A DNA stretch of 43,299 bases from a virus: the IMG/VR virus record IMGVR_UViG_3300036859_001055, positions 1 to 43,299 of that record. One strand, given 5' to 3'. A model generated the notes under the pieces. That model was not told the origin of the DNA. It searched no databases and saw only the letters and a list, made by a program, of their open reading frames with translations. Positions 30,574-38,994 of this stretch are shown here, piece after piece (within the stretch, counting starts at the first letter, position 1; every line of letters starts with the position of its first letter). A program made the translations under genes and the position numbers.

Positions 30574-32247
30574 TCATCCTATGACAGGGATACGGTAGTC
30601 CTTGGGCAGCATGTTGCCCTTTGGGTTCAGCGCCATCAGTGACGCAGCGTTGAACAACGCCATTAATGGGTCGATCTTGCCGAACCCGCTCTCCGCACGA
30701 TCGATGCGCATCGCAGTCGGCGTCGGAACAATGATTGCGTTGGAGGCACACCATGCCATCATCGCGCCGCCCTTGTGACGGAACGTGCCGTCGATCAGCT
30801 TGCGCTCGATGGTCTTGATTGCGCCCATCAGGGCGATGCCTTGGCGGATCGCTCCAAGCTTTTCGGCATCCTGGGTCACACCGATTTCAGCCAGCGCATC
30901 AACCAAGGCACCGATACCGGCGGCATCGACGCCGACCTGTGCGAGCAGGCCGCTGTCGACGATCAGTTTGACCAGCCCCACATAGTGCGTGAGGTCATCT
31001 GGCAGGTTTTCGATCAGCGTCAGATCGCCATCTTCAATGAACTGCTGATAGATCGTGGCATTCGCCTTGCGACGCTCCATGCCTTCCGGCGAAATCAGCG
31101 CATGTGCCCAGCCGAGCCAGCGCTTGGTATCGCGCTCCCGGCCGATCACACCCATCCCGAACAAGTCGTCCAGGCCACCGCCATCGAAGCCGACGGTCAC
31201 GACTTCTGATCGCTTCAGAATAGCCTCGAGCGTCAGGCCCGTTTCGATCCCGCGATCCCACAGCTTGGCGCCTGCCCAACCGTCGGCGCGTAGCGCCATC
31301 CCGATCTCGACGTTCAGATGCTTGGCCAGGAAGCCGTTGACCTCGGACGGGCCAGCCCTTTCGGCTTCCACCAAGCGCTCAACCAGGAAATGTTCGCGCA
31401 CCGACGCACCCAGATTCGGGTTCGTGATGTGCCAGTTCTCTCGCTTCAGATAAAGCTTCTGCTCGATATAGTCCGGCGGAAATTCATAGAGGATCGGCAG
31501 GCTATTCGGGTCGGTGACCTTGCCATCCCGCACGTCGCGGAAGTAATGCAGCTTCTGCTTGAACACGCCGGCCGGCGGTGCATCCGACTGGGTAGAGAGA
31601 TAGATCACAAACCCTTCGGGTCGCGATGCCAGTCCGCCCTGCACTTCCCGCAGCATATCGGCTGAAGCACTTCGTTTGCCGAACTCCCACAGCTCTTCGA
31701 CCAGCAGGCCGATCGTCTTCTTGCCGGCCACGACCTCGTCGGAGACGACCTTCAACGTGGCATCGGTAATGCGATGCGTGATCGTTTTCAGGTTGTCCTG
31801 GACGTGCAGCAGCGCCAGCAGATCTTCATCGGCGCGGATCATGTCCGCCGCCGGTCGGAACGCGTTGTCGGCGGTCTCCTTGCTGGGGGCGAGGATGTAG
31901 AATTCGCCCGACGTCCGCCAATTTCTCATCAGCGCCGTGATCATCAGCGCCGCGGCTGTGCCTGACTTGTCGTTCTTCTTGCTGATCAGCAAGAAGTAAT
32001 ACTGGATCAGACGGATTCCGGTTTCGGTGTCATAGGACCCGAACAACGCGGCAGCCAGGTCGAATATCCAGCGCCGGCAAACCTCTTTGCGACGCGGGCT
32101 GTTGGGCATGTCGACGATGCGCAGGTCGCGCATGATCGCCAGCGCAGCTTCCGCTTCCTCCGGAAACAGCGGATCGAACGGAATAAGTGATCGCCCTTCG
32201 ACGATCCGTTGCTCCCAGTCAGGGCAGCTCGTGGTCCATTGCTTCAC
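30574..32247 (-). CDS. terL: terminase large subunit
   Basis: 557 aa, GTG start in a GTGA overlap with the small subunit. ATPase: Walker-A-like ISKKNDKSG (88-96), Walker B LLVEELWE (181-188), coupling motif YLSTQSD (216-222). Nuclease: Asp355 in VGFDGGG and Asp441 in VGVDAAG. Belongs to the HK97-like Terminase_1 group; packages DNA and cuts the concatemer. Confidence 0.95.
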   Translation of the reverse strand: MKQWTTSCPDWEQRIVEGRSLIPFDPLFPEEAEAALAIMRDLRIVDMPNSPRRKEVCRRWIFDLAAALFGSYDTETGIRLIQYYFLLISKKNDKSGTAAALMITALMRNWRTSGEFYILAPSKETADNAFRPAADMIRADEDLLALLHVQDNLKTITHRITDATLKVVSDEVVAGKKTIGLLVEELWEFGKRSASADMLREVQGGLASRPEGFVIYLSTQSDAPPAGVFKQKLHYFRDVRDGKVTDPNSLPILYEFPPDYIEQKLYLKRENWHITNPNLGASVREHFLVERLVEAERAGPSEVNGFLAKHLNVEIGMALRADGWAGAKLWDRGIETGLTLEAILKRSEVVTVGFDGGGLDDLFGMGVIGRERDTKRWLGWAHALISPEGMERRKANATIYQQFIEDGDLTLIENLPDDLTHYVGLVKLIVDSGLLAQVGVDAAGIGALVDALAEIGVTQDAEKLGAIRQGIALMGAIKTIERKLIDGTFRHKGGAMMAWCASNAIIVPTPTAMRIDRAESGFGKIDPLMALFNAASLMALNPKGNMLPKDYRIPVIG

Positions 32248-32855
32248 TGCAACCGCTTACTGCCTGGCGCCGGTGGCGTCGCGAACCGGCCGGTGCCGGC
32301 CTGCTCGGCGGCACGGTCCGCTTGTTCCTTCTTGCCGAGCTGGCGCAGGCCTGCGAACTCGTCAGGCATCTTCGCCACCGCGACTGTGCCGATGCCGCGG
32401 TTGAGCAGCGACTTGGCGGCCAGAACGCGGGCCGTCTCCTTGGTCCCGTGCTCGGCAATGAGATGCAGGACCTTCAGCGCCAGCCTGGCTTCCTTGCGGG
32501 CCTTGTCTCTGATCTCGGTCGCCACGCTACGGACCGGCGCTGTTCCGAAGAACGGCAGCATCGGATCGCCGGCGACGCCGACGCTTGGCTTGCCGTAGCC
32601 GCGATCGAGCACCTCGTTGGCCGCCATGACGCGCGCGGCCTCGCTGGTCGCGTAGCACATCACCTTGACCAGGACCTCGAGCGACGCGCCGGTGACAGAC
32701 TGCGCTTCGATCTGGATGTCGTCTGGCGCCTGGCCGTCGCGCGTGGCGCGGATGTCGATCTCCGACACCTGCGAAGCGGTGATCGACTGCTTCTTCTTCC
32801 GGCCGGCCCCCTTGCGCGCACCGCCGCGGCCGGACTTCGAATTGTCCGCGCTCAT
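32244..32855 (-). CDS. terS: terminase small subunit
   Basis: 203 aa. GRGGARKGAGRKKK (9-22) is the basic AT-hook-like start frequent in phage TerS; EAARVMAANEVLDRGYGKP and TARVLAAKSLLNRGIGT form a repeated helical motif. Binds the packaging site and hands DNA to TerL. AAAGG lies 10 bases before ATG 32855. Confidence 0.8.
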   Translation of the reverse strand: MSADNSKSGRGGARKGAGRKKKQSITASQVSEIDIRATRDGQAPDDIQIEAQSVTGASLEVLVKVMCYATSEAARVMAANEVLDRGYGKPSVGVAGDPMLPFFGTAPVRSVATEIRDKARKEARLALKVLHLIAEHGTKETARVLAAKSLLNRGIGTVAVAKMPDEFAGLRQLGKKEQADRAAEQAGTGRFATPPAPGSKRLQ

Positions 32856-33005
32856 GGGTTTGAAACCTTTGAATTACTTTTGAAAACCCGTTACATTCAC
32901 TACGATAAAAAATCGTATGCGTGACGGGACATGCGGTGCTGTGTTGGAGTTACGGCAGAGATTCACACCCCCCTCCCCCTTCACCGGACACGCTCGTAAG
33001 CGCCC
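32856..33005. promoter_or_regulatory. candidate packaging/late control region
   Basis: 150-bp gap upstream of terS. It holds three TTTGAA boxes centred at 32862, 32871 and 32882, an ACGAT-AAAAA-ATCGT inverted repeat near 32902-32916, a GGGTTT/AAAACCC repeat (32856-32887) and a CCCCCCTCCCCC tract (32968-32979). Cos or pac sites usually lie here in this phage type, but no cohesive end can be identified. Confidence 0.35.
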
Positions 33006-33335
33006 TTAACGACCCGCGTGGCGGGCCAGGCGGCTGTTGACGGTCTTTCGGGTGTGGCAGGAGGCGCAGCGCGCCATCCCGTTGCTGTCGTCGAAGGGTG
33101 CGCCGCCGTCTTTCAGCTCTTTGATGTGATCGGCATAGAGCCGGCCTCCACCATGCGAACCCTGGTGTTGAGGATCCTGGCACCGGCCGTTGGCGCGTGC
33201 GATCACGCGACCGCGCCATGCGCGAAACTCAGGCGTCGAATAGATGCTCTCGGTTTGCTTCGGTGGAGGCTGCACTTTCGTGGTGCTAATCGGCTTCACC
33301 TTTTGACCGATGAAGCCCAACTTTCTATTCGCCAT
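33006..33335 (-). CDS. HNH endonuclease, packaging-associated
   Basis: 109 aa from ATG 33335 (AGGGTGG upstream). RCQDPQHQG, ADHIKELKDGG, NGMARCASCHTRKTVN gives the CxxC...HI...N...CxxC/H HNH core. HNH proteins next to terminase (HK97 gp74) take part in DNA packaging and cos cleavage; this one is immediately before terS, portal and terL genes, which fits. A free homing role is the alternative. Confidence 0.88.
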   Translation of the reverse strand: MANRKLGFIGQKVKPISTTKVQPPPKQTESIYSTPEFRAWRGRVIARANGRCQDPQHQGSHGGGRLYADHIKELKDGGAPFDDSNGMARCASCHTRKTVNSRLARHAGR

Positions 33336-33344
33336 GTCCACCCT

Positions 33345-33382
33345 GAAACGCAAAACGCCCGGGCCTTGGAAGGCTCCGGGCG
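33345..33382 (-). terminator. terminator at the early/late boundary
   Basis: 12-bp stem with one bulge: CGCCCGG-GCCTT (33356-33367) pairs with AAGGC-T-CCGGGCG (33370-33382) around a 2-nt loop gap. The minus-strand continuation is TTTTGCGTTT. It separates the replication operon from the packaging genes. Confidence 0.65.
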
Positions 33383-33441
33383 CGTGTCACCGCATGATGG
33401 GCTGAAAGTAGTAGAAATCCCGACACAATGTCCACAGCTAT

Positions 33442-34077
33442 TTAAATAATTCTGCGGCCCATCCTTTTCACTAACCGATTCAATGCAATGACCAACAGTG
33501 CCGACAGGTGCTCGAGCCGCATCTCCCCCCTGTGCACCCTGAATGCGCGGGCGAGCTTCCCATAGGACATCCCCGCCGCCTTGGCTAGGATGATCTTGCG
33601 CTCCCGGTCGTTCACCCAGCTGAGCCAAGTCAGCGCCTCGTCCATGTGCGTGATCTCAGCGCGGCTGGGCCTGATCTTCGGCATGGCGGCGGTATCGCTG
33701 GCATAGGCTTCCGCCGCGCTGCGCACGATCTCCGGCCAACCGGAAGCGTATTCCCGTGGGCCGCCGGATCGCGGTAAGGGAACCCGCCGCAGCGTCTCCA
33801 TCGCTATCTTGAACTCCTCGGCGATCTCGTAACCCGCGACGATCAACGAGTTGTCGTTCGCCGGGTGATCCATCTGCCGCCTGACCTCGGCCTTCAGGAA
33901 CCTGGTGCCGACGATCATCCCATCGGCATTGAACTTCGCCACGGCCTTGACCTCGCCATGCCTTGCCGCTTGCACGATCCCGATGCGGACCAGCAGCGCG
34001 TCATCGTCGTTCGCCGGCTTCGGAAGCCCCGCCTTCGCCGCTTCAACCGCCTGCGTTTTCGCCTTTAGAACGCCCAT
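33442..34077 (-). CDS. DUF6362-like helix-turn-helix protein
   Basis: 211 aa from ATG 34077. N-terminal half is a small alpha/beta region (KAVAKFNADGMIVGTRFLKA). C-terminal half, REYASGWPEIVRSAAEAYAS, ITHMDEALTWLSWVNDRERK and AAGMSYGKLARAFRVHRGEM, is the W-and-HTH layout of DUF6362 proteins in alphaproteobacterial phages and prophages. Last gene before the terminator and the packaging genes, so it may regulate late expression. Confidence 0.7.
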   Translation of the reverse strand: MGVLKAKTQAVEAAKAGLPKPANDDDALLVRIGIVQAARHGEVKAVAKFNADGMIVGTRFLKAEVRRQMDHPANDNSLIVAGYEIAEEFKIAMETLRRVPLPRSGGPREYASGWPEIVRSAAEAYASDTAAMPKIRPSRAEITHMDEALTWLSWVNDRERKIILAKAAGMSYGKLARAFRVHRGEMRLEHLSALLVIALNRLVKRMGRRII

Positions 34078-34082
34078 GGTTG

Positions 34083-35354
34083 CTATCCTGCCTTCTGTTC
34101 CAATGCCCGTTCCTGCAAATCCCGCGGCATTCGGCAGCCGCGCTCGCCTGGCTTGTTGCCCCAGCTGTCCACCCAAAGTCCCTTGTCGCGATACCCATTG
34201 GCCCGAGCCTCCCACTGGGTGCGATCGGGATCGAACGGACCTTCCGCTGCTCTGCGCTTCGCTTCCGCCGATGCAGAACGCACATCCGCATCGATGATCT
34301 TCAAGGTTCTGGGCAGGTCTCGCCCATTGCTGAGCATCCATTCGAATTGCCTTTTTGCCACATCCGCCACGAGCGCGGCCTTGATGCCGGCGTCAATCCA
34401 GCCTTGCGCCGTGATCCGGTCGCTCTGAGCCGGCCATTGTCGCCGCTGCTTTTCTCCCCAGATGTCCGCTCTCGCATCGTCGAAGGCGCGGATGATCTCC
34501 ACGATTGGCGCCGGACCTCGATCGTTCGCCGCCTGCTGATGTGGCATGGAAGCCACGATTTCCCCTCGCGCTCGCGGCTGGGAGACTGGTTGTGGGAGGA
34601 TAGATTCTTCTCTTTCTTTATCTCCTCCATCCTCCCTCTGAATCGTCGCTACCCCCGAACGGGTTTTCGCATTGTGCGAAACACGTTTCGCACTTGCCGA
34701 TTTTCCTTTCGGCAATGGCGACAAGTGCCGCTCTCTCAATTCGCGCGGGGCGAATTTAATCTTGAATTCCTGGTCGGTCATGTCTGCCTTGAGCAAATTG
34801 CATTGCCGGCAGGAGGCGGCCAAGTTCGATATCTCGTCTGATCCACCACGCGAGATAGGAATCCGGTGGTCGATATGGAGTGAGTTAGGCCGCTTACGAT
34901 AGAACGTAATCTCGGCTTCGCAATAGTGGCATAGACCGTTTTGGCGCTCATGCAGCAGTCGGGCCAGCGCCGTGCCTCGCTCTGGCTTTGCTGGTGCCTC
35001 CATAGCCGCCACGAGACCTGTATATTCCGCTATCTCATTGGGGCACGGATGGATGCACTGCGGGGCTTTCGGTCGCTGCCACTTGCGGAAGTTCCTAATC
35101 GCGCCAAACTGCTTCCCTTCGACCTCGAATTGGCGAACAATGTTCAAACCGCTCAGCTCCTCAAGGAGCGTGTCGATGGTCACATTGTCCGCGGGGAATA
35201 ATCTCATCTTCAGTCTGATGGGCTTCCACTCAAATACCCCACTATCGTCAGCCTCGGTCCACAGCCCGACTATCAGGACCTTCGACGCCATTGATGCCGT
35301 AATGAAGCTCTCATCGGTGAATAAGCCAGGATGGATGGATCTAATACGCCCCAT
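34083..35354 (-). CDS. replication protein with embedded HNH domain
   Basis: 423 aa, ATG 35354 (GGAGG upstream; TTG 35360 is also possible). Residues 1-118 (MGRIRSIHPGLFTDESFITA, LIVGLWTEADDSGVFEWKPI) are the conserved start of alphaproteobacterial phage replication-initiation proteins. Residues about 127-196 are an HNH domain: C142xxC145, H160-I-D162-H163, N177 and C182xxC185. Residues 275-355 form a second helical domain. The next upstream gene is dnaB, so the native role is probably helicase loading or origin binding; the HNH module looks inserted in frame. Confidence 0.75.
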   Translation of the reverse strand: MGRIRSIHPGLFTDESFITASMASKVLIVGLWTEADDSGVFEWKPIRLKMRLFPADNVTIDTLLEELSGLNIVRQFEVEGKQFGAIRNFRKWQRPKAPQCIHPCPNEIAEYTGLVAAMEAPAKPERGTALARLLHERQNGLCHYCEAEITFYRKRPNSLHIDHRIPISRGGSDEISNLAASCRQCNLLKADMTDQEFKIKFAPRELRERHLSPLPKGKSASAKRVSHNAKTRSGVATIQREDGGDKEREESILPQPVSQPRARGEIVASMPHQQAANDRGPAPIVEIIRAFDDARADIWGEKQRRQWPAQSDRITAQGWIDAGIKAALVADVAKRQFEWMLSNGRDLPRTLKIIDADVRSASAEAKRRAAEGPFDPDRTQWEARANGYRDKGLWVDSWGNKPGERGCRMPRDLQERALEQKAG

Positions 35355-35356
35355 GA

Positions 35357-37897
35357 TCAACCGCCTCCATATCCGGCCGGATAATCCGCCGGCGGCAAAT
35401 CCCGGCCGGCGATGAGGTCCCGCACCAGCCCGGCATGACCGTCGAAATAGCCCTCGACCGTGCCGACCCGGCCCATGCGGTTCTTGGCGGTGATGATCTC
35501 GATGATGCCCTTGGACCGCGACATCGCCGCATCCCAGGCGGACCGACGCTCCCCGAACTTCTCGAGGCTCTCGTTGGTGCGCTGCTTGGGCTCCGCCCGC
35601 TCCAGGTAATATTCGTCGCGATAAGCGAACATCACCACGGTCGCGTCCTGCTCGATCGATCCGGATTCCCGCAAGTCGGAAAGCTGCGGCCGCTTGTCCT
35701 CGCGCGCCTCGAGGAGGCGGTTGAGCTGGCTCAACGCCAATACCGGCACGCCCAACTCCTGGGACAATCGGTGCAGCGCGCGGGTGATCTCGCTCACCTC
35801 CTGAACCCGATTGTCGGAGTGCCGCCCGAACCCGGACTGCATCAGCTGCAGATAGTCGATCCCGACCAGCACAAGACCATGGCGCCTTTTGATCCTCCGG
35901 CAGCGTGCCGCGATCGCCTGGGGGATCGGCATGGTGTGATCATCGACGACGATGGGCAGCTCGCCATAGGCATTGGCCGCGTCGATCATGTCCTGGAACG
36001 GCCGCGCCTTTCCGGAGCGGTCGAACAGCTTTCCCCGACCCTGCGTGTCGGTGCTGATCCCGCTTTCCATCGCCAGGAACTTCTGCCCGATCTGGTGCGA
36101 TCCCATCTCGAAGGAGAAGAACGCCACCCATCCGTTCGGCTCGCCGCGGCGCTTCTTCTCGAGCTCCGCGCGCGCCGCGGCCTTGCAGATGTTCATGGCA
36201 AGAGTGGTGTTGTGCGTGACCACGTAGTTTTCGGTCACGTAGAGCCCGGTGGGGTGTGACACCGAAATGCACCGCGCCTCTGAAACCCGGCTTGGTTCGA
36301 TATCAACAATGACCGGGCGCTTGGATCGGGTTCTTATCAGGGCGGCCCGCTCGATCTTCTCGGGGAGTGTGAATAGTTCCTTTGGCTGATGATAGGCGAT
36401 GTTGACGACGAAACTTGGCAAGCCGGTTTTCTTGGCTCCTAGATAGCTGAACTTGCTCGTCTTCATATTCATTGTTGCCCAACCGCCGAGTGATCGAACA
36501 AGGTCAACGACATCGAGCGCCAGCCTCTCGCTGGCGCTGGAAAAACGGATCGCCCCAAACTTCTCTACCCACCCATCGGTGTCCAGCAGCCCACGCAGCA
36601 GGTCCAACCTCGCCGCGCGACACGCGTTCATATACACGTCCGGGACAAACTTGTGTTCTGACTTCAACTTGAGCAAACCGAATGATCGCAGTGCCGTGAT
36701 CAGGTCATTGGGATAGGTTCGTTTGCGGTCTCGGCCTGCATTGTTTTCCGCACTTGCAATCTGCCAGTCATATCCAGCAACGTATTTCATCGTGTAGCCA
36801 GGACCGAGCCGGCTGATCATTTGCTCCCGAACATGCTGGCTTTTTGTGGAGAACCTAATGATGACCCGGAAACTCCCATCTCCGAGCAAAGCTCCTAGAA
36901 CCCAAGGGTCTATCGGCAAGCTTTGAAGCCGGCCAAAGTGTCCGGAAAAGGCGTCGATCCACAAGCGACCCTGATATCTCTTCTTCTTCAACAATCCGAT
37001 GATATCGATTGTCTGAAGATCCCGCGCCCGATCCCAGCCGCGATAATAAACGCGCCAAAGATGTTCACCGCAGGCCTCAGCGGAACGCCCATCCGAAAAC
37101 CTCAGTCGATATATCTCCTTGCGACCTTGCGGATAGATTCCAGTGACCCATGATGGCTTGCCGTCCGTTGATGCCAATTCATCCCCCGGCTTCAGCGCGC
37201 TGATTTGCTTCCAACCTGTGAGGGTCAGGACCGGTGCATCATCAGGCTGAGCCTTGCCCATGCTCGGCCGCCCAGCCAGGATCAGAAGGCCCGGCTGTAA
37301 CCCGCCCGTGCGTTCATCCAGATCGCGCAGCCCTGTCGTGACGCCCGTCAGCGCACCGTTGGCCTGGTAGGCGCGCTCGAACATCGCAAGGGCATCCTGC
37401 GCCACTTGAGCGACCGTCTGCGCGGCCCTGGTCTGCTGGGCGAGGTCGCCGATCTCCGCCAGTCGTGCCTCGAACCGCTCAATGATTCTCTGTCCACCTT
37501 CGCCTGACTCCGCCGGGTCGTGCACCCGCGCGAACGCCGAGAATTCCAGGCTCGCCAGGATGATCTGACGACGGACATAGAGGTCGAGAGTCATGACCGC
37601 GTAATCGACGGCATTGATGATCGTGACGACCGACTGTGCCAGCTTCACCAGATATTCCGCGCCGCCGATCTCGGCCAGTGCACCGTCCAGGTCGAACTGG
37701 TTCTTCAGCGTGACCGGGTTCGCGATCTGGCCCTTGCCGATGACGATGCCGATCGCTTCATAGATACGCCCATGAAGGGCATCCGCGAAATGCTCCGGCC
37801 GCAGGAACTCGTCTGCCTGGAAAAACACGGCGTTGTTGGCAAGGCACGCCCCCAGGAACGCCTGCTCCGCCTCGTAATTGTGCGGCAGGTCCTGCAT
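35357..37897 (-). CDS. dnaB: replicative DnaB helicase interrupted by an intein
   Basis: 846 aa precursor from ATG 37897, giving MQDLPHNYEAEQAFLG at the start as in DnaB. Two non-ATG starts upstream (GTG 37936, TTG 37945) are also open. Residues 1-190 form the N-terminal and linker domains; the P-loop GRPSMGK (209-215) is cut by an intein (216-563) and resumes with TTLAMNI. Walker B GIDYLQLM holds Asp681; SQLNR and KNRMG follow. The spliced protein is 498 aa, normal for DnaB. It unwinds DNA at the fork; it cannot bind ATP until the intein is removed. Confidence 0.93.
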   Translation of the reverse strand: MQDLPHNYEAEQAFLGACLANNAVFFQADEFLRPEHFADALHGRIYEAIGIVIGKGQIANPVTLKNQFDLDGALAEIGGAEYLVKLAQSVVTIINAVDYAVMTLDLYVRRQIILASLEFSAFARVHDPAESGEGGQRIIERFEARLAEIGDLAQQTRAAQTVAQVAQDALAMFERAYQANGALTGVTTGLRDLDERTGGLQPGLLILAGRPSMGKAQPDDAPVLTLTGWKQISALKPGDELASTDGKPSWVTGIYPQGRKEIYRLRFSDGRSAEACGEHLWRVYYRGWDRARDLQTIDIIGLLKKKRYQGRLWIDAFSGHFGRLQSLPIDPWVLGALLGDGSFRVIIRFSTKSQHVREQMISRLGPGYTMKYVAGYDWQIASAENNAGRDRKRTYPNDLITALRSFGLLKLKSEHKFVPDVYMNACRAARLDLLRGLLDTDGWVEKFGAIRFSSASERLALDVVDLVRSLGGWATMNMKTSKFSYLGAKKTGLPSFVVNIAYHQPKELFTLPEKIERAALIRTRSKRPVIVDIEPSRVSEARCISVSHPTGLYVTENYVVTHNTTLAMNICKAAARAELEKKRRGEPNGWVAFFSFEMGSHQIGQKFLAMESGISTDTQGRGKLFDRSGKARPFQDMIDAANAYGELPIVVDDHTMPIPQAIAARCRRIKRRHGLVLVGIDYLQLMQSGFGRHSDNRVQEVSEITRALHRLSQELGVPVLALSQLNRLLEAREDKRPQLSDLRESGSIEQDATVVMFAYRDEYYLERAEPKQRTNESLEKFGERRSAWDAAMSRSKGIIEIITAKNRMGRVGTVEGYFDGHAGLVRDLIAGRDLPPADYPAGYGGG
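36209..37252 (-). mobile_element. class 3-like intein with LAGLIDADG endonuclease in dnaB
   Basis: 348 residues. First residue is Ala (no Cys/Ser nucleophile). Block B has GEHLW (Trp281 in the precursor), block F has ARCISVSHP (Cys543), block G VVTHN ends the intein with Thr561-His562-Asn563, followed by Thr+1. This is the Trp-Cys-Thr signature of class 3 inteins. LAGLIDADG motifs WVLGALLGDG (332-341) and LLRGLLDTDG (433-442) keep their Asp residues. Sample 60-bp lines inside the intein are 47% GC (36421-36480 and 36841-36900) versus 72% in an extein line (37321-37380), a sign of transfer. Confidence 0.88.
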
Positions 37898-37953
37898 CTT
37901 TGGACCGGCGATGTTGTGCACGTTGGTCAAGATCACAGCCCCCAAAAACCGAC

Positions 37954-38994
37954 TTATGCCGCCCCTTCCGCCTCGGTATCGTCGTTGGCCGGCGCCGGCG
38001 GGTCGGAAAACATCCCGCCTTGCCTCCGCCGCAGCGACTGCAGGTTCAAGACCGCTTGCCTGAAATAGCTTTCCTTCAATTCCGCGCCGAGTGCCCGCCG
38101 ATCCATCTCGACCGCCACGTAGAGTTCGGAGCCGATGCCAGCGAACGGGCTGTAGACGATGTCACCGGGGTTGCTCCAAAGATCGACGCACCGACGGATG
38201 ACCGTGAGCTGCAGCGGTGAGATGTGGCGCTCATCCGCCTCCGCGCGGGCGGTCTTGTGCGTCAGCACGTCGCTCTGCGCGATGTCGAGCCAGATCGGTT
38301 CGGCGTAGCGCTGCCACACCGCCACCGAATACCAACCGTCCCCCGGTCTGTTGACCGAGCGCAGAGACCCGGTCTGCGTCACAAGCGGACCATCGGGATT
38401 CGTTTCGCTGCCGTAATAGGCATCGAACCCACCGCTGATCGGCTCTGGGTTGTCGCCGGGCTTCCGCATGGTTACGATATAATCTGCAACCGCCATCCGG
38501 CTCAGCGCCGAATCCTTGCAGACCTGTTTGTGCAGGAGGCCGATCGACTTCGATCGCTGCATCGCGGCGACAGGATCCTTCCGGATGCAGACCTCGGAAT
38601 GATAGATCCACCCTTCGGCCTGGTAACTGCGGATGATCTCTCCGCGGAAATCCTTGAGCCCGATGAACCCGTCTCGCAGCTTCGACGTCGGCAATTGCAT
38701 ACAGTGGATTGAACAGAGCCGGCCGGGCATGGTGGCGCGATAGAGCTCCTTGATCAGGAATCGGAAGTGAGTCCAGAACGTCGCGCTGTCGGTGCAGTTC
38801 GACAGGTCGCGCGGATCGTCGGAAAACGTGTAGAGGCTCTCGAACGGCGGTGAAAAGATGGTGTAGTGCAGCTTCCCCTCCGGCAAGCCTGCGGTCACGT
38901 CGACGCAGTCGCCATGCCACAGCGTCCAGCCGTCGCCCTCGGCTTGCCCAGACACCTTCACCGTCGCCGGTTCGGTCAATGCATCATCAGCCAT
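37954..38994 (-). CDS. beta-class DNA methyltransferase (N4/N6 type)
   Basis: 346 aa from ATG 38994, overlapping the helicase gene by 19 bases. Catalytic motif FSPPFESLY (47-55) precedes the SAM-binding motif SPFAGIGSE (282-290), the order of the beta group. SPPF/Y is commoner in N4-cytosine enzymes, whereas CcrM-type adenine enzymes use DPPY. No cognate restriction gene is next to it. With GcrA two genes away, it may protect or mark phage DNA. Target sequence unknown. Confidence 0.88.
   Translation of the reverse strand: MADDALTEPATVKVSGQAEGDGWTLWHGDCVDVTAGLPEGKLHYTIFSPPFESLYTFSDDPRDLSNCTDSATFWTHFRFLIKELYRATMPGRLCSIHCMQLPTSKLRDGFIGLKDFRGEIIRSYQAEGWIYHSEVCIRKDPVAAMQRSKSIGLLHKQVCKDSALSRMAVADYIVTMRKPGDNPEPISGGFDAYYGSETNPDGPLVTQTGSLRSVNRPGDGWYSVAVWQRYAEPIWLDIAQSDVLTHKTARAEADERHISPLQLTVIRRCVDLWSNPGDIVYSPFAGIGSELYVAVEMDRRALGAELKESYFRQAVLNLQSLRRRQGGMFSDPPAPANDDTEAEGAA

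Noticed and set aside
32950-33219. 89-codon minus-strand frame across the terS upstream gap
   Set aside because: Arg/Pro-rich shadow overlapping the HNH gene in another frame; no motif or ribosome site.
37898-37945. Non-ATG upstream start for dnaB
   Set aside because: GTG 37936 and TTG 37945 lack well-spaced ribosome sites; DnaB alignment begins at MQDLPHN. Not fully excluded.
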